Below are positions 62,401-64,000 of a stretch of DNA of 64,000 nucleotides, piece after piece (the stretch's first letter is position 1; every line of letters starts with the position of its first letter). The stretch covers positions 202,442 through 266,441 of the forward strand of contig NW_023365728.1 of the NCBI RefSeq assembly GCF_000003815.2, given 5' to 3'. The notes under the pieces are model-generated. The model saw nothing but the letters and a program-made list of their open reading frames with translations, ran no database searches and had not been told where the DNA came from. The translations under genes were made by a program, and so were the position numbers. This DNA comes from Branchiostoma floridae (taxonomy: Eukaryota > Chordata > Leptocardii > Amphioxiformes > Branchiostomatidae).

Positions 62401-63554
62401 AGTTGCATTTGGGTCATGTAGGTCCCAGTCACATGTAGGTCCCAGTCACATGTAGGTCCCAGTCGCATTTGGGTCATGTAGGTCCCAGTCACATGTAGGT
62501 CCCAGTCACATGTAGGTCCCAGTCGCATTTGGGTCATGTAGGTCCCAGTCACATGTAGGTCCCAGTCACATGTGGGTCCCAGTCACATGTGGGTCCCAGT
62601 CACATGTGGGTCCCAGTCACATGTGGGTCCCAGTCACATGTGGGTCCCAGTCACATGTGGGTCCCAGTCACATGAAGGTCCCAGTCGCATGTGGGTCCCA
62701 GTCACATGTAGGTCCCAGTCACATGTGGGTCCCAGTCACATGAAGGTCCCAGTTGCATGTGGGTCCCAGTCACATGTGGGTCCCAGTCACACGTGGGTCC
62801 CAGTCACATGTGGGTCATGTAGGTCCCAGTCACATGTGGGTCCCAGTCACATGTGGCCTAGTGGGAATATCAGACACAGACACATACATGTAATCAATGT
62901 TGATTCAGCACAAGAAAACAGAAGTTTGATAACTCACATGAGGTGCAGGAGATCATTTATACAACATGTCATTGATAAATACTATTAGGTATTATGTATT
63001 AACATTCGAAACTGTTAATGATATTTTTCTTCCAAGTGCCTCACACAACAAGTCCACATCAGAGCTCCCTCCTTGTGCTCTATTGTTTCATCCTAACTAA
63101 AAGTTGTTCTAGATGACAAACTTCTTGATTCAGAAGCAAGTATAAAACTATTGTACATTATGTTAGCTTCCTGCCGACATTTTAAAGGCTGTCTCATCTT
63201 CAGTAGGCCCCAAATGTCAGCTTCACTTCAACTGTGGCACTGCAGCTAGGTGGCGCTGCTAACAATGCTGTCCCAATCCAGGCTTAATGAGAACATTAGT
63301 CATGCAGCAGCCTGAAACTATCCACAGATAAAAGTTGTTCTGACAGTTTTGTGTCTTGAAGCTTTACATGTGAGAATGAAGAGGGTTAAGCTACATGTAC
63401 CTCTCCCCTGCAGACTTCTGAAGTGTACCCCGGCGACTCCACCTTCGAGGATAAGATCTCCGACTTCCAGCGGCAGGACTGGCAGGCCAGCAAGTTCAGC
63501 AACTACTACCTGACCTTCTGCAACTATGCCAAGGTCAAGGCCAAGCCCAGCTGA
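50913..63554 (+). CDS. AMD1: S-adenosylmethionine decarboxylase proenzyme
   Basis: Twelve exons: 50913-51010, 51951-52037, 52402-52528, 55168-55270, 56464-56506, 56714-56783, 58246-58323, 59647-59739, 60674-60748, 60889-60969, 61600-61656, 63414-63554. Their sum is 1,053 nt, 350 residues plus TGA, with every phase matching; family members are about 330-360 residues. It decarboxylates S-adenosylmethionine to give the aminopropyl donor for spermidine and spermine, in the cytosol. Start HFFEGAEKLLEVWF has the catalytic glutamates (Glu9, Glu12). LLSESSMFVS holds the self-cleavage site, with Ser64 becoming the pyruvoyl group; Cys78 (KTCGTT) keeps the 14-residue spacing. AAYCLGRMNGDCW, PCGYSMNG (Ser226) and NIHVTPE (His240) are the processing and active-site elements. 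The C-terminus (TSEVYPGDSTFEDKISDF) is less conserved. Exon choice beside arrays was set by frame and homology. Intron 6 is of U12 AT-AC type. Confidence 0.97.
51011..51296 (+). repeat. 47-bp donor minisatellite after AMD1 exon 1, 6 copies
   Basis: Units of GTAAGTTCCCGTACCGAGCC plus GGGCCAGGA(C/T)CTCCGACAC and ATCGCCAG: the last 33 coding bases with the donor. The first donor (51011) is used. Exon 1 itself reads CCAGAAC where the copies read CCAGGAC or CCAGGAT. Confidence 0.95.
51380..51560. repeat. About 42-bp repeats in AMD1 intron 1
   Basis: Four units with AGAATATTCTGGCACTACTG and ACAGGATGTTCCTGTCA. The GACAGGATGTTCCTGTC part is an inverted repeat. Confidence 0.85.
52515..52692 (+). repeat. 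Donor repeats after AMD1 exon 3
   Basis: CCACACAGTAGAG|GTACTAC at the exon end, then copies CCACACTGTGGAGGTACTAC, CCACACTTTAGAGGTACTAC, CACACTTTAGAGGTACTAC and CCACACTGTAGAGGTACTAC at 38-50 bp spacing, up to the gap. Confidence 0.9.
53146..55167 (+). repeat. 39/41-bp acceptor minisatellite before AMD1 exon 4, about 50 copies
   Basis: Each unit holds TTGTTATTGCACCTACAG|GACATCTTCTA, a full 3' splice site with the first 11 exon bases, then TTC(TC)CCTCATG. Only the last acceptor (55167) continues into SRKNFMRPEL. The unit has no stop in any forward frame, so three frames of 640-765 codons run through the array; none is a real gene. The left end is in the 52727-53145 gap. Confidence 0.97.
55271..55315 (+). 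repeat. Single duplication of the AMD1 exon 4 donor
   Basis: TCATCCTGGAGAAGCTGTTC plus CAAG|GTA occurs at the exon end and again 39 bp on (donor copy at 55310). The copy has the stronger GTAAGG. Confidence 0.85.
55404..56463 (+). repeat. Acceptor plus partial-exon repeats before AMD1 exon 5, about 11 copies
   Basis: Each unit of about 85-115 bp has TTGTTTGTTGCAG|ACGGGGC and GGC(G/A)TACTGCCTAGGCAGGA, then TGTTTGTTG-rich filler. Only the last copy (56464) continues as ATGAACGGAGACTGCTG|GT. One copy (about 56254) has an in-frame TGA. The (TTG)n/(GAT)n filler differs in length between units. Confidence 0.95.
56649..56713 (+). repeat. Extra copy of the AMD1 exon 6 acceptor
   Basis: CTTCTGCAG|GTATCTGTACACA occurs just after the gap (about 56650) and again as the real acceptor at 56713. 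Earlier copies may be in the gap. Confidence 0.75.
56784..57052 (+). repeat. About 38-bp repeats copying the U12 donor region
   Basis: Units TTTTACATGGGCAAGCTTTA plus ACTGTTACAGACCCAAC repeat about six times. The first and last retain ACTCTGGAGATATCCTTTT (exon end plus U12 donor; second copy about 57008-57026); the middle ones lost it. Confidence 0.9.
57403..58230 (+). repeat. 32/38-bp minisatellite up to the U12 branch site, about 23 units
   Basis: Units TTGGAACCGCAGGCCGAATC plus TGTTTCTCCAGCCCTTTG (38 bp), with a 32-bp form lacking GCAGGC and nearby bases (GGAACCCGAATC). They alternate irregularly. The last unit merges into CCCTTCCTTAAC, the branch site. Confidence 0.93.
58333..59319. other. 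Assembly gap (987 N) in AMD1 intron 7
   Basis: No exon is missing here: exons 7 and 8 join in phase 0 with near-family length. Confidence 0.99.
59440..59646 (+). repeat. Acceptor-bearing repeats before AMD1 exon 8, about 4 copies
   Basis: Units of about 63-70 bp end CTTTCTGTTTCCCACAG (variants TTTCTCACAG, GTGTCTTACAG) and begin AACTCTTACTGTGAACA. Acceptor copies end at about 59450, 59511 and 59582; the real one is 59646. Confidence 0.88.
59740..60673 (+). repeat. 30-bp acceptor minisatellite before AMD1 exon 9, about 31 copies
   Basis: Units TGTGTTACAG|GGTGCCTACATG plus TAGTTTGA: acceptor and first 12 exon bases. Only the last copy continues as AATATCCATGTGACT. Several units have GGG or AGAG changes at the junction that would weaken the site. 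The array starts right after exon 8. Confidence 0.96.
61902..62856. repeat. 17-bp minisatellite in AMD1 intron 11, about 55 copies
   Basis: Units GGTCCCAGTCACATGT(A/G), with GTCGCATTTGGGTCAT junction variants that recur every about 60 bp in the middle. Not at a splice site. Spurious open frames occur on both strands. Confidence 0.95.
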
Positions 63555-63835
63555 CATGGCGACTACATCATACGCCGTCCAGTCATTTCGGATCAGCTGC
63601 TAGAAAATGTTATGTTGGAGGCAGGCGGATGGCAAAATGCTTAATGTAGATTTTGTTGTAAGAAACTTGTAAGGCCAGAATCGTCAGTTATCGGTTTGAG
63701 CCTTTTATCGTGTTTGATGCAAACATTTGGCCAATGTTTACATACTAAGTATTGATTATAATGTATGTGCCATGATATACTTGATAAGATTATATGAGAT
63801 GGAAGACAGTACAGCCGATATCTTTTTCTCTCTCA

Positions 63836-63874
63836 CACACAGGCACACACACATGTACACACACACACACACAG

Positions 63875-63906
<32 letters not shown>

Positions 63907-63940
63907 ACACACATAAACTCACACACAGACACAGGCACAC
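63836..63940. repeat. (CA)n microsatellite in AMD1 3' flank
   Basis: CACACA interrupted by AGACAC and TGTACA. Followed by C-rich sequence to the window end. No AATAAA is visible between the stop at 63554 and the end. Confidence 0.9.
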
Positions 63941-64000
63941 CGACCACGGCCCCCAGATCCACCCCCCCTCCCCGATACCTTTGTCCCAAACCCCCCCCCC

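Overview
Eukaryotic, deuterostome-like genomic DNA, most probably from a cephalochordate (amphioxus, Branchiostoma). The basis is multi-exon genes with canonical GT-AG introns, chordate-grade orthologues (CDK8, S-adenosylmethionine decarboxylase), extracellular mosaic proteins, short foldback transposons and very dense minisatellites. The species is an inference. Eight runs of N interrupt the assembly (4830-4929, 7499-7598, 11882-12423, 38065-38212, 43597-44137, 52727-53145, 56549-56648, 58333-59319), most of them beside or inside tandem arrays.

Layout. 1-555: last exon and 3'UTR of an unidentified plus-strand gene. 2980-9007: plus-strand gene for a membrane protein with signal peptide, thyroglobulin type-1 domain, acidic linker, two EGF-like modules, one transmembrane helix and a tail with an NPxY motif. 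13708-27555: plus-strand gene for a 1,164-residue transmembrane mucin (signal peptide, 857-codon Ser/Thr/Pro-rich exon, SEA domain, EGF modules, TM helix, NPxY tail). The two genes share TM-exon phase and a last-exon motif and look like diverged paralogues. 28796-30890: plus-strand gene for a secreted Thr-rich protein of 505 residues with five short Cys-Trp-Cys motifs. 34164-50214 (minus): CDK8, Mediator kinase. 50913-63554 (plus): AMD1, S-adenosylmethionine decarboxylase proenzyme, complete at 350 residues over 12 exons whose phases all join. CDK8 and AMD1 are head to head, about 700 bp apart, and probably share a promoter with a palindromic CRE and a YY1-type site.

The most striking property is architectural. 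At exon after exon in CDK8, AMD1 and the two EGF/TM genes, the splice junction itself (exon end plus donor, or acceptor plus exon start) has been amplified into a minisatellite extending into the intron, giving up to about 50 decoy splice sites beside the real one. At CDK8 the stop-codon region is amplified the same way into the 3'UTR, about 26 units of 47 bp. AMD1 also has a U12-type AT-AC intron whose 5' splice site was copied by such a repeat. I recall a similar junction-spanning minisatellite class reported at the amphioxus Adh locus under the name 'mirages' (recollection, not checked), so the class may be known; its extent here and its extension to a U12 donor and to stop codons looks notable.

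Other content: a hAT-like MITE family with shared terminal motif and 8-9 bp target duplications, other foldback elements, a tRNA-derived SINE-like element, a 1.9 kb segmental duplication, and a stretch near 19.0-19.3 kb that looks like low-quality base calling.
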